From Acidobacteriota bacterium (lineage in GTDB: Bacteria; Acidobacteriota; Terriglobia; Terriglobales; Acidobacteriaceae), in assembly GCA_021846945.1 (NCBI GenBank), contig JAJZVZ010000042.1, positions 1-32,670 of the forward strand: a stretch of 32,670 nt of DNA, written 5' to 3'. Every line of letters starts with the position of its first letter. Position 1 is the first letter of the stretch. Below are positions 24,493-31,466 of this stretch, in pieces. The translations under genes were made by a program, and so were the position numbers. The notes beneath the pieces were generated by a model. The model worked only from the letters and a program-made list of their open reading frames with translations. It had not been told where the DNA came from and made no database searches.

Positions 24493-26109
24493 ATGAAGAA
24501 AAATCTCAAGAACAAAGTCGCCCTGATCTCAGCGGTCCTGGTGGTCTTCCTTTATGGCATCCTTGGTGTGCCCTCCGGGGTCACAGGCAAAGCGCTGTTG
24601 AAGGCTGTCTCGAACCGCATTCACCTCGGCCTCGATCTGCAGGGTGGCGTCCACCTGATTTTGCAGGTGCAGGTGTCGGACGCGGTCAATGACGAGACCA
24701 ACAACTCAGTGCAGGCGATCCAGGAAGATCTGAAGAAGGCCAATATCACCTTTACCCAGGTCTATAAGCCCAACCCCAACAAGCCTGAATTGATCCGGGT
24801 TGAAGGGCTGACGACCGCCAGTTCGAACGCCGCCCACTCGTTGCTCGACAGCAAGTACTCCAACGAGTATGACCTGTCCAGCGGAAGCACCGACAACACC
24901 ATTACGCTGACCATGAAGCCGCTGTTCGAGGCGGATCTCGAGAAGAGAACCGTGCAGCAGGCCATCGAAACCATTCGGGATCGCGTGGACTCGCTGGGCG
25001 TGAGTGAGCCGGTGATTCAGGAGTATGGTCTGGGCGCCAACCAGATTCTGGTCGAGCTGCCCGGCATCAGCGACCTTGACCAGGTGAAGACGGCGATTCA
25101 ATCCACGGCCAGACTTGAGATTCACGCAGTGGTCGGCGGCCCATTCCCCGACGAGCAGGCGGCCCTGGCCAGCGTGGGCGGGGCGCTTCCGCCAGACGAG
25201 GTAATGGTTCATGGCTCCGGCGGCCTGGTAACCGGTTCCGATGCCGATAGCGTGTATATCCTGCAGCGGTATTCGATCGTTGCCGGCAGCGACTTCCGTT
25301 CTGCTGATCCAGGCGTGGATGAGAACGGCAGGCGCGATGTGCGCTTTACCCTGACCAACGAAGCGGGCGACAAGTTCTGGGATTACACCAGCGCCAACGT
25401 GGGGCACAGCATGGCCGTGGTCCTGGGTGGGCGTGTCCGCGAAGTCGCAAATATCAAGGAGCCCATCCGCGACAGCGGCGAGATTGAAGGCGACTTCAGT
25501 CCCGACGAGGTCATGATCCTTTCCAAGATGCTCCGCACCGGCGCGCTACCGGCCACGCTCAATTATCTGCAGGCAACCACGGTAGGGGCCACGCTCGGCA
25601 CAGACTCGATCCGCGAAGGCGTGACCGCGGCCATCGTGGGCGTGCTGCTGGTCTGGGCGTTCATGCTCGTCTACTACCGCGGCGCGGGCATTAATGCTGA
25701 TCTGGCGCTGTTTCTGAACCTTGTCATTTTGCTTGGCTTTATGGGCTTTTCCGGCGCCACGCTTACACTGCCGGGTATCGCCGGCGTTATCCTGACCATC
25801 GGTATGGGCGTGGATTCAAACGTGCTGATCTTCGAGCGCATCCGCGAGGAGATTCGCGCCGGCAAGGCCGCGTCGGCGGCCGTGGATCAGGGCTTTGCGC
25901 ATGCCTGGGTCACAATTTTGGATACGCACGTGACAACGATTGTTTCGGCGGCCATCCTCTTTATGTTCGGAACTGGTCCGGTGAAGGGCTTTGCCACTAC
26001 GTTGACGTTTGGTCTCGCGGCCAACCTCTTCACGGCTGTTTATGTCTCGCGCGTGATCTTCGAGATGCACCTCAACAAGCTGAAGCCGGGCGAGATGGTG
26101 TCGATTTAG
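24493..26109 (+). CDS. secD: Protein-export membrane protein SecD
   Basis: Uses the proton-motive force to help pull proteins out of the SecYEG channel on the periplasmic side; 538 aa. The first helix is at about residues 9-25. The D1 motif LGLDLQGG (45-52) opens the large periplasmic domain. Five further helices are near the C-terminus, with TLPGIAGVILTIGMGVDSNV and the adjacent LIFERIREE (D4 region). The start ATG follows AGCAGGAAA. SecD and SecF are separate here, with a 180-bp palindrome-rich spacer between them. Confidence 0.96.
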   Translation: MKKNLKNKVALISAVLVVFLYGILGVPSGVTGKALLKAVSNRIHLGLDLQGGVHLILQVQVSDAVNDETNNSVQAIQEDLKKANITFTQVYKPNPNKPELIRVEGLTTASSNAAHSLLDSKYSNEYDLSSGSTDNTITLTMKPLFEADLEKRTVQQAIETIRDRVDSLGVSEPVIQEYGLGANQILVELPGISDLDQVKTAIQSTARLEIHAVVGGPFPDEQAALASVGGALPPDEVMVHGSGGLVTGSDADSVYILQRYSIVAGSDFRSADPGVDENGRRDVRFTLTNEAGDKFWDYTSANVGHSMAVVLGGRVREVANIKEPIRDSGEIEGDFSPDEVMILSKMLRTGALPATLNYLQATTVGATLGTDSIREGVTAAIVGVLLVWAFMLVYYRGAGINADLALFLNLVILLGFMGFSGATLTLPGIAGVILTIGMGVDSNVLIFERIREEIRAGKAASAAVDQGFAHAWVTILDTHVTTIVSAAILFMFGTGPVKGFATTLTFGLAANLFTAVYVSRVIFEMHLNKLKPGEMVSI

Positions 26110-26188
26110 AAAACAGGAAACAGGGAACCGGAGAATGAAGCCAGCCAATCCGGGCGAATGCACACATTGAAGGGCTTTGTTTCAGGGA

Positions 26189-26270
26189 ACGACTTCAGTC
26201 GTGCCGAAAAGAAGACCGAAAATACGGGGCTTTAGCCCCTGAGGAACGGAGCCGATGGACTCCGGCCTCA
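26189..26270. repeat. Cluster of three palindromic hairpins between secD and secF (REP-like)
   Basis: Three adjacent inverted repeats: ACGACT-TC-AGTCGT (26189-26202), GGGGCT-TT-AGCCCC (26226-26239) and a longer hairpin TGAGG..CGGAG / CTCCG..CCTCA (26240-26270, 8-base loop CCGATGGA). The arrangement resembles a dispersed bacterial palindromic element rather than a terminator, because no T-tract follows. It could stabilise the secD end of the message or reduce secF expression. Confidence 0.65.
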
Positions 26271-26289
26271 TAGGAAGGGTAGAAAAGCA

Positions 26290-27255
26290 GTGGAATTCTT
26301 TCACAGCGTAATAAGTATTGATTGGCTCGGAAAGAAGTGGTATTTCCTCGCCTTTTCAATGATCTTCAGCATTGCCGGCATCATTTCCATGGCGTGGCAC
26401 GTGCACACCATCGGCTCCCCGGTCCCGCTGGGCGTGGATTTCCGTGGCGGCACGCAGGTGCAGGTGCAGTTTACCCAGCCTCCCAACATCAACAGGATTC
26501 GCGATGCGGTGAGCGCCGAGGGCCTCAAGGATGTGAATATATCCAACTTCGGTCCGGCCGAGAACCATGAGGTGCTGATCAGCCTGCCGGAACAGACCAA
26601 TGAGAAATCGCTCGACGTCGGCCGCGAGAACATCGAAAGCGCTCTGCATACGCATTACAACAATCCGTTTTCGATCCGCAATGTGGAGATCGTTGGTCCC
26701 ACGGTGGGCCGCCAGTTGAAGAAGCAGGCTACCTTGGCCACGATCTACTCGATGATTGGAATGCTGATCTACCTGTGGTTCCGCTTCCAGTTGATTTATG
26801 GAGTGGCCGCGGTGGTTGCGTGTTTCCACGATACATTGATCACTGTGGGCGCATTTGCGCTGACAAACCAGGAGATTAGCCTTACCGTCATCGCCGCCAT
26901 TCTCACGCTGGTCGGTTATTCCATGAACGACACCATCGTCGTCTTCGACCGCATCCGCGAAAATCTCCGGATCAGCCGCCGCGAGCCGTTGCCGGACCTG
27001 GTCAACCGCAGCATCAATCAGACGCTGAGCCGGACGGTGCTTACCTCGGGTCTGACCTTCCTGACGGTGCTGTCTCTATTCATTTTTGGCGGACAAGTAT
27101 TGAAAGGCTTTTCATTTGCGCTTGTGGTAGGTATTCTTATCGGAACATACTCTTCCATTGCGGTGGCTGCGCCCATGCTGGTGGCGTGGCAGGAGTGGCG
27201 GTCAAAAAAAGGCAAGGTTGCGGTCCTGCCTGCCGCCAAGCGCGCCAGAGTGTAG
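26290..27255 (+). CDS. secF: Protein-export membrane protein SecF
   Basis: Partner of SecD in Sec-dependent export; 321 aa with six predicted membrane helices. The SecF signature LGVDFRGGTQ is at residues 47-56, and the VGYSMNDTIVVFDRIREN region is the conserved helix-4 segment. The N-terminal stretch IDWLGKKWYFL is usual in this family. The GTG start at 26290 is preceded by GGAAGGG at about 10 bases. The gene lies after the hairpin cluster, on the same strand as secD. A 270-bp gap follows before tonB. Confidence 0.96.
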   Translation: MEFFHSVISIDWLGKKWYFLAFSMIFSIAGIISMAWHVHTIGSPVPLGVDFRGGTQVQVQFTQPPNINRIRDAVSAEGLKDVNISNFGPAENHEVLISLPEQTNEKSLDVGRENIESALHTHYNNPFSIRNVEIVGPTVGRQLKKQATLATIYSMIGMLIYLWFRFQLIYGVAAVVACFHDTLITVGAFALTNQEISLTVIAAILTLVGYSMNDTIVVFDRIRENLRISRREPLPDLVNRSINQTLSRTVLTSGLTFLTVLSLFIFGGQVLKGFSFALVVGILIGTYSSIAVAAPMLVAWQEWRSKKGKVAVLPAAKRARV

Positions 27256-27258
27256 GAG

Positions 27259-27274
27259 TGGCTTGTATAATGCT
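27259..27274 (+). promoter_or_regulatory. Sequence matching both a -10 box and a sigma-54 -24/-12 spacing
   Basis: TGGC, eight bases, then TGCT (GG-N10-GC) has exact sigma-54 spacing, and the same bases include TATAAT at 27266-27271. There is no -35 for a sigma-70 reading. It begins 4 bases after the secF stop, so it may only be chance. Any transcript would run into the tonB leader. Confidence 0.25.
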
Positions 27275-27462
27275 GCTTCGGTGCGGTTCGCCGGATTTTC
27301 GGAATACGGTTACTGCGGCGAATTGCCCAAAACCGGTTCCCTCATAGGATGGTGAAGAGGGGGCTGGCATGTTGATATCAGGCTGGTTCTCAATCAGGCT
27401 TGGCAGGGCAAGCGCTGTTCTGATAATGTGAACACGCTTCTAAAGGACGGTTTTAAACCTCG

Positions 27463-27491
27463 GGAACATTTCAGGTTCTCACGGTGTCTAA
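27463..27491 (+). promoter_or_regulatory. ECF/sigma-E-like promoter upstream of tonB
   Basis: GGAAC (27463-27467), an 18-base spacer, then GTCTAA (27486-27491) matches the extracytoplasmic-function sigma pattern (GGAAC -35, GTC/TCTAA -10). Predicted start of transcription is near 27497, about 28 bases before the tonB ATG. Position and spacing are right for the main promoter of the Ton operon. The identity of the sigma factor is an inference. Confidence 0.55.
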
Positions 27492-27525
27492 ATAGAGGTA
27501 ACCAACACGCGATTCGAGGCTGGCT

Positions 27526-28248
27526 ATGTTTGAAGATTCCACGTTTGAATCCGGGGGCAAGATCAAGACCAAGAGCGGCCGTTGGATGTTGTTCACCGGC
27601 AGTATCAACGCCGCGATTCTTATTCTGCTCATCCTGATTCCCTTGATTTACCCTGAGGCTCTGCCCAAAGCAATGATGCAGACGCTCTTGTTTGCCCCAC
27701 CGCCGCCGCCCCCACCGCCGCCGCCTCCACCGCCGCCTGAAGTGGTGCACGTGGTTCACGTGCAGTCAGAGATGATGAATAACCAGCTGACGGCACCTAC
27801 CAGGATTCCGAAGAACATTGCGATGGTGTCGCAGAAGGAGGCGCCGCCCTCCAGCTTCGGCGTGGCCGGCATGGAAGGCCTGGGGGGGAGCAGCAATGGT
27901 GTCTTTGGCAGTGTCTTCGGCAGCGGCAAGGGGCCGCAGGTCAAGGCTGCGCCGCCCAAGAAGGTGAACATCTCAGCCGGCGTGGCCACGGGCATGTTGA
28001 TCCAGAAGACGATGCCCGTCTATCCGCCGATTGCCAAGGCTGCTCGTGTTCAGGGCACGGTGGTATTGCAGGCCACAATCTCCAAGCTGGGGACGATTCA
28101 AAACCTTCAGGTCATCAGCGGACCGGCCATGTTGCAGCAGGCTGCTCTGGACGCGGTGCGCACCTGGCGCTATAGGCCCTACCTGCTCAACAACGAGCCG
28201 GTGGAAGTGGAGACCACGATCAACGTGATCTTCACCCTGGGCGGATGA
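27526..28248 (+). CDS. tonB: TonB family energy transducer
   Basis: Couples the ExbB-ExbD proton motor to outer-membrane receptors; 240 aa. Residues 1-20 are cytoplasmic and one membrane helix lies at about 23-43. A run of about 14 prolines (about 57-70) is the rigid periplasmic linker. The C-terminal TonB domain (about 165-240) has YPPIAKAARVQGTVVLQATI and TWRYRPYLLNNEPVEV. Between linker and domain is a Gly/Ser-rich stretch (GLGGSSNGVFGSVFGSG). ATG at 27526 follows GAGG with 7-base spacing. First gene of the Ton cluster. Confidence 0.94.
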   Translation: MFEDSTFESGGKIKTKSGRWMLFTGSINAAILILLILIPLIYPEALPKAMMQTLLFAPPPPPPPPPPPPPPEVVHVVHVQSEMMNNQLTAPTRIPKNIAMVSQKEAPPSSFGVAGMEGLGGSSNGVFGSVFGSGKGPQVKAAPPKKVNISAGVATGMLIQKTMPVYPPIAKAARVQGTVVLQATISKLGTIQNLQVISGPAMLQQAALDAVRTWRYRPYLLNNEPVEVETTINVIFTLGG

Positions 28249-28304
28249 TAAAAAACCTGGCTCCCTCGTACTGTGCTTCAAGCGGGGAGCCGCACTCTTG
28301 ACCT

Positions 28305-28332
28305 GAATGCGGATCCGGGAAGAGCCGCATTC
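28305..28332 (+). other. Intercistronic hairpin between tonB and exbB
   Basis: GAATGCGG and CCGCATTC form a perfect 8-bp stem with a 12-base loop. A second, looser inverted repeat, GGCTCCC with GGGAGCC, lies just upstream (starting about 28258). No T-tract follows, so RNA processing or stability is more likely than termination. The 146-bp gap holds no gene. Confidence 0.5.
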
Positions 28333-28394
28333 CCAGCCACCGCCTTACGCGGCGGGTCGCAGTTCACAAGAAACTCCGTAGGAGGAACGATTCA

Positions 28395-29135
28395 GTGATT
28401 CTCGCTCAACTCGCACACTTCGCTTCACACGCGGTTAACAGCCTGGCCTTTCTTCAGGAAGATCAGACCGTCAGCTTCAGCCCCATCGGCCTGTGGAACC
28501 ACATGGGGTGGCTGGCCCGTGCTGTTGCCATTATCCTGTTCATCGAGTCGATCTGGTCTCTGGCCGTGATGATCGACCGTTACCTGTACTTCTCCGCCGC
28601 TCGCAAGCAGTCGCGCGAGTTCGCGCCCAAAGTGGCCGGCGCCCTGAAAGACAGCAAGCTCGAAGAGGCGATCAAGATCGCTGACCGCAGCAAGAAGTCC
28701 CACCTGGCCGAAGTTGTCACCTCGGGTCTCCAGGAGTTCCGTGCCTCCGCCGGCGCGGCCACCGCGGAAACCATTGAGAGCTCAAGCCGTGCGCTGGAGA
28801 GGGCTGAGGCGATCGTACATGCCAAGCTGAAGAGGGGACTTTCCGTGCTGGCTACCATCGGCGCTACGGCCCCATTCGTCGGGCTGTTCGGCACCGTGGT
28901 CGGCATTCTGCACGCTTTCGACCAGATCGCTACCCAGAAGACCTCGGGCATCGGCGCGGTCGCCGGCGGTATTTCGGAAGCCCTGGTTACCACCGCATTC
29001 GGCCTGCTGGTGGCCATCCCCGCTGTGATGGCGTTCAACTACTTCACCGGACGCGTGGAAGCGTTCGATGTCGAGATGGATAACTCGTCCAGCGAGCTGA
29101 TTGACTATTTCATCAAGCAGAGCCACAAGCGCTAA
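28395..29135 (+). CDS. exbB: ExbB/TolQ/MotA family proton-channel protein
   Basis: Membrane motor subunit that uses the proton gradient with ExbD to energise TonB; 246 aa. Three hydrophobic segments: about 37-57 (WLARAVAIILFIESIWSLAV), 151-173 and 185-212. Family motifs GLSVLATIGATAPFVGLFGT and SGIGAVAGGISEALVTTAFG are clear, including the conserved Thr/Ala residues facing the ExbD helix. GTG start with strong AGGAGG. An N-terminal extension of about 30 residues precedes the first helix. Confidence 0.95.
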   Translation: MILAQLAHFASHAVNSLAFLQEDQTVSFSPIGLWNHMGWLARAVAIILFIESIWSLAVMIDRYLYFSAARKQSREFAPKVAGALKDSKLEEAIKIADRSKKSHLAEVVTSGLQEFRASAGAATAETIESSSRALERAEAIVHAKLKRGLSVLATIGATAPFVGLFGTVVGILHAFDQIATQKTSGIGAVAGGISEALVTTAFGLLVAIPAVMAFNYFTGRVEAFDVEMDNSSSELIDYFIKQSHKR

Positions 29136-29170
29136 CTGAAGCGGCCGTTGGCTTGAGCGAGAGATTGGTT

Positions 29171-29202
29171 GCGGGCGGAAGAGGTGAAACTCTTCTGCCC
29201 GC
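29171..29202 (+). other. Strong hairpin between exbB and exbD
   Basis: A 13-bp stem (GCGGGCGGAAGAG with CTCTTCTGCCCGC, one G-U pair) and 6-base loop GTGAAA, 36 bp after exbB. A smaller repeat, GCCGGA/TCCGGC, is at 29243-29259, followed by GAGAATTTT. These could protect or partly terminate the exbB message, so exbB would be made in excess over exbD, as the motor requires. Confidence 0.5.
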
Positions 29203-29288
29203 CGGTTTCAATCGCCTCGAAACCATGCGGTCATCGGGTCATGCCGGAACCGGTCCGGCGAGAATTTTAAACGCACGGAGCCCCCACA

Positions 29289-29732
29289 ATGGCAATTGCG
29301 GTTCGTGACGAAGGCAAGAAAATTAACTCCAACATCAACGTGACCCCCATGGTTGACGTGATGCTGGTTCTACTGATCATCTTTATGGTCATCACCCCCA
29401 TGTTGCAGCAGAAGGTGGCGATTGACATGGCCGAGGTCAACAATCCTGTTGCCATGCCCGACGCCGACAAGGAAGACGCTATTGTTGTCGCCATTACGCG
29501 GGATGGAAGCATCTTCCTGGGCCAGGACAAGGTTGCCCCCAGCGAGCTTGGCAGGCAGGTGGCAGACAGGCTGGCGAACACACCTGGGAAGACCATCTAT
29601 GTCCGCGCGGATGCGCGCGCCCAGTACCGTGCGGTGGAGGACGCGATTGACGATGTGCGCACCGCCGGCGTGGACGACGTGGGCTTGCTCACGCAGAGGC
29701 GCGAACCCGGCGGTGCTGCGGGTGGCGAATAA
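29289..29732 (+). CDS. exbD: ExbD/TolR family protein, first copy
   Basis: Single-span partner of ExbB; 147 aa. The membrane helix begins INVTPMVDVMLVLLIIFMV, with the essential proton-carrying Asp at residue 23. The periplasmic domain has VPSELGRQVADRL-like and VYVRAD-like features (IYVRADARAQYRAVEDAIDDV). The ribosome site is GGAG. A second, different exbD follows 64 bp downstream. Confidence 0.94.
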   Translation: MAIAVRDEGKKINSNINVTPMVDVMLVLLIIFMVITPMLQQKVAIDMAEVNNPVAMPDADKEDAIVVAITRDGSIFLGQDKVAPSELGRQVADRLANTPGKTIYVRADARAQYRAVEDAIDDVRTAGVDDVGLLTQRREPGGAAGGE

Positions 29733-29796
29733 TTTCTTGCGCGTGTGTTGTCTCTTTAACGGCTTTCTAGAGGAAATGATTTCGAGGAGTTAAACC

Positions 29797-30234
29797 ATGG
29801 CAATGTCAATGGGATCAGCGGGCGGCAGCATGGCAGAGATCAATGTCACCCCGATGATCGACATTCTGCTGGTGCTGCTGATCATCTTCATGGTCATCGT
29901 GCCCACAACGCCTTTGGGTCTGGATGCGCTGGTGCCCCAGCCGCCCAAGAACCCGCAGAAACAGCAGCAACCCAACGATCGCACCATCGTGGTTCAGGTT
30001 CTTTATCGCCCCGGCGCGCCCCCGGCATATAAGATCAACGAGACCGATGTGGCGCATGCCGAGCTTCTGGCCAAATTGACGGCGATTTACGCCAATCGTG
30101 CTGAACGCGTGATGTTCGTCAAGGGCGACGATAATGTAAACTTTGCCTCGATTGCCGATGTGATCGATATCGGTCGGGCGGCGAACGTGGATCATATTGG
30201 GTTGATGACTCCGAAGGTTCAGGCTGGCCAGTAG
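29797..30234 (+). CDS. exbD: ExbD/TolR family protein, second copy
   Basis: Paralogue of the preceding gene, 145 aa, with Asp22 in INVTPMIDILLVLLIIFMV. The periplasmic part differs: it carries QPPKNPQKQQQPNDRTIVVQV, which is Gln/Pro-rich, and ends RAANVDHIGLMTPK. A strong GAGGAG site precedes it. Two ExbD copies may form a heterodimer with ExbB or serve two different systems (Ton and Tol-like); this is an inference. Confidence 0.93.
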   Translation: MAMSMGSAGGSMAEINVTPMIDILLVLLIIFMVIVPTTPLGLDALVPQPPKNPQKQQQPNDRTIVVQVLYRPGAPPAYKINETDVAHAELLAKLTAIYANRAERVMFVKGDDNVNFASIADVIDIGRAANVDHIGLMTPKVQAGQ

Positions 30235-30531
30235 CTGATCTTCTCGGCGGTTCTTCTTTCGAGAAAGAAGGCCTGCCAAAGAAATCAGCGCGGGCTATGC
30301 GCCAACGGCAGACTGATGACGCGCAGACTTCAGGCTGGCTGATGGGAGACGGAGCCGAGATTTGTGCCAGTGGCCTCGTCATCGTCAGCTGCGCCCGGAC
30401 GCGGGTAATCCGGGCGAAAACAGGAGTAAAATTTTGCCATCCTGGTTTCGGTTGCTCCCGCCCGCGGCCAGTTGCACAAAAACTTGACCTGTGCAATCGA
30501 GAGGCACGACTTGAAGGAGAAGAATACGAAC
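30235..30531. other. Intergenic region before the TPR lipoprotein
   Basis: No gene is supported. A perfect 8-bp stem with 2-base loop (CTTCTTTC-GA-GAAAGAAG, 30253-30270) follows the exbD stop. An inverted repeat TTGCAC ... GTGCAA (30472-30496) precedes the lipoprotein start, spaced like an operator. TAAAAT near 30427 could be a -10. An 80-codon frame from 30297 runs into the next gene in another phase and looks non-coding. Confidence 0.4.
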
Positions 30532-31368
30532 ATGAATAGCCCCGCACGTACTACGGCGCTCGCGGTTGCTTTGGTCGGCATGATGCTTTCCATGAGCGGG
30601 TGCAACCAGCTTGCCGCCCGTGACCAGTTGAACAAAGGAGTGGATGCTTACCGGAGCGCTCATTACGAAGAGGCGATCGGACACTTCCAACGGGCAACCG
30701 AGCTTGACCCCAGTCTGCCGATGGCGAAGACCTACCTGGCTACCGCTCTGGCTCAGAACGTCGTGCCGGGCCTGCAATCGCCTGAGAACCTCAAGAACGC
30801 GAATCAAGCCATCACGATCTTCCAGCAGGTTCTCAGCCAGAATCCCAATGATGTCAACAGCGTGAAGCAGATCGCGGGCATCTATTTCCAGATCAACAAG
30901 CTGGACGACGCCAAGACATGGCAGAAGAAGGTGCTGGCCATTGACCCGAAGGATGCGGAGGCTGCGTATACCATCGGCGTCATTGACTGGATGGAGGCGC
31001 ACAAGAATCTTCTGACCGCCCTCCAGCCGGCTGGCTTTAACGATGATGGCGAAGGCAACGTGAAGGTACCGAAGAAGGTCATGGCGTCTCTCGCGGAGCA
31101 GAATGGCCCGCTGATCGAAGAGGGCTTGCAGTATCTTCAGCAGGCCGTTGCGGATCGTCCGAATTATGACGACGCCATGACCTATCTCAACCTGATGTAT
31201 CGCGCCAAGGCCAATCAGGATTACGGCAACGCTGCGGCGGTCAAGGCGGATCTGGCGGCAGCGCAGGACTGGACGACGAAAGCCATGGGCGCGCGTAAGC
31301 TCAACGAAGAGAAGAAGGCGCAGACGCCCGGCGGCATCACCATGGATTCCAACAGCAAGTCAAACTAG
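30532..31368 (+). CDS. TPR-repeat lipoprotein
   Basis: Predicted lipoprotein of 278 aa with lipobox LSMSGC (Cys24). TPR-like helices follow: about 32-65 (LNKGVDAYRSAHYEEAIGHF), 82-112, 120-150 and 190-215. The tail is Lys/Ser-rich. I chose ATG 30532 because it starts the signal peptide and AAGGAGA lies upstream; the frame is open to 30472. It may dock onto envelope complexes. Its location after ExbB-ExbD-ExbD suggests the Ton or Tol machinery, but this is an inference. Confidence 0.82.
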   Translation: MNSPARTTALAVALVGMMLSMSGCNQLAARDQLNKGVDAYRSAHYEEAIGHFQRATELDPSLPMAKTYLATALAQNVVPGLQSPENLKNANQAITIFQQVLSQNPNDVNSVKQIAGIYFQINKLDDAKTWQKKVLAIDPKDAEAAYTIGVIDWMEAHKNLLTALQPAGFNDDGEGNVKVPKKVMASLAEQNGPLIEEGLQYLQQAVADRPNYDDAMTYLNLMYRAKANQDYGNAAAVKADLAAAQDWTTKAMGARKLNEEKKAQTPGGITMDSNSKSN

Positions 31369-31397
31369 AGAGTCATTTCTGGTTCTGCTCGTTCCCA

Positions 31398-31424
31398 GCG
31401 GCCTCCACGATGAGTGGAGGCCGC
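31398..31424 (+). terminator. Strong hairpin after the TPR gene, with a competing downstream arm
   Basis: A perfect 11-bp stem, GCGGCCTCCAC with GTGGAGGCCGC, loop GATGA, 29 bp after the TPR stop. The right arm can instead pair with a further GCGGCCT (31434-31440) followed by TTTCC, across GTTACGTAA. The two structures exclude each other. The first is the stronger. It sits 43 bp upstream of the GH31 start. Confidence 0.6.
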
Positions 31425-31466
31425 GTTACGTAAGCGGCCTTTCCATCCCAGTGAACGAGGTGCGCC

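Noticed and set aside
26134..26169. An 11-codon ORF after secD
   Set aside because: Too short and without ribosome site or composition bias to support.
27697..27740. CCG/CCA-rich run as a possible microsatellite
   Set aside because: It encodes the TonB polyproline linker and is explained by protein function.
30297..30539. An 80-codon frame before the TPR lipoprotein
   Set aside because: Crosses the lipoprotein start in another phase, has no ribosome site and no domain.
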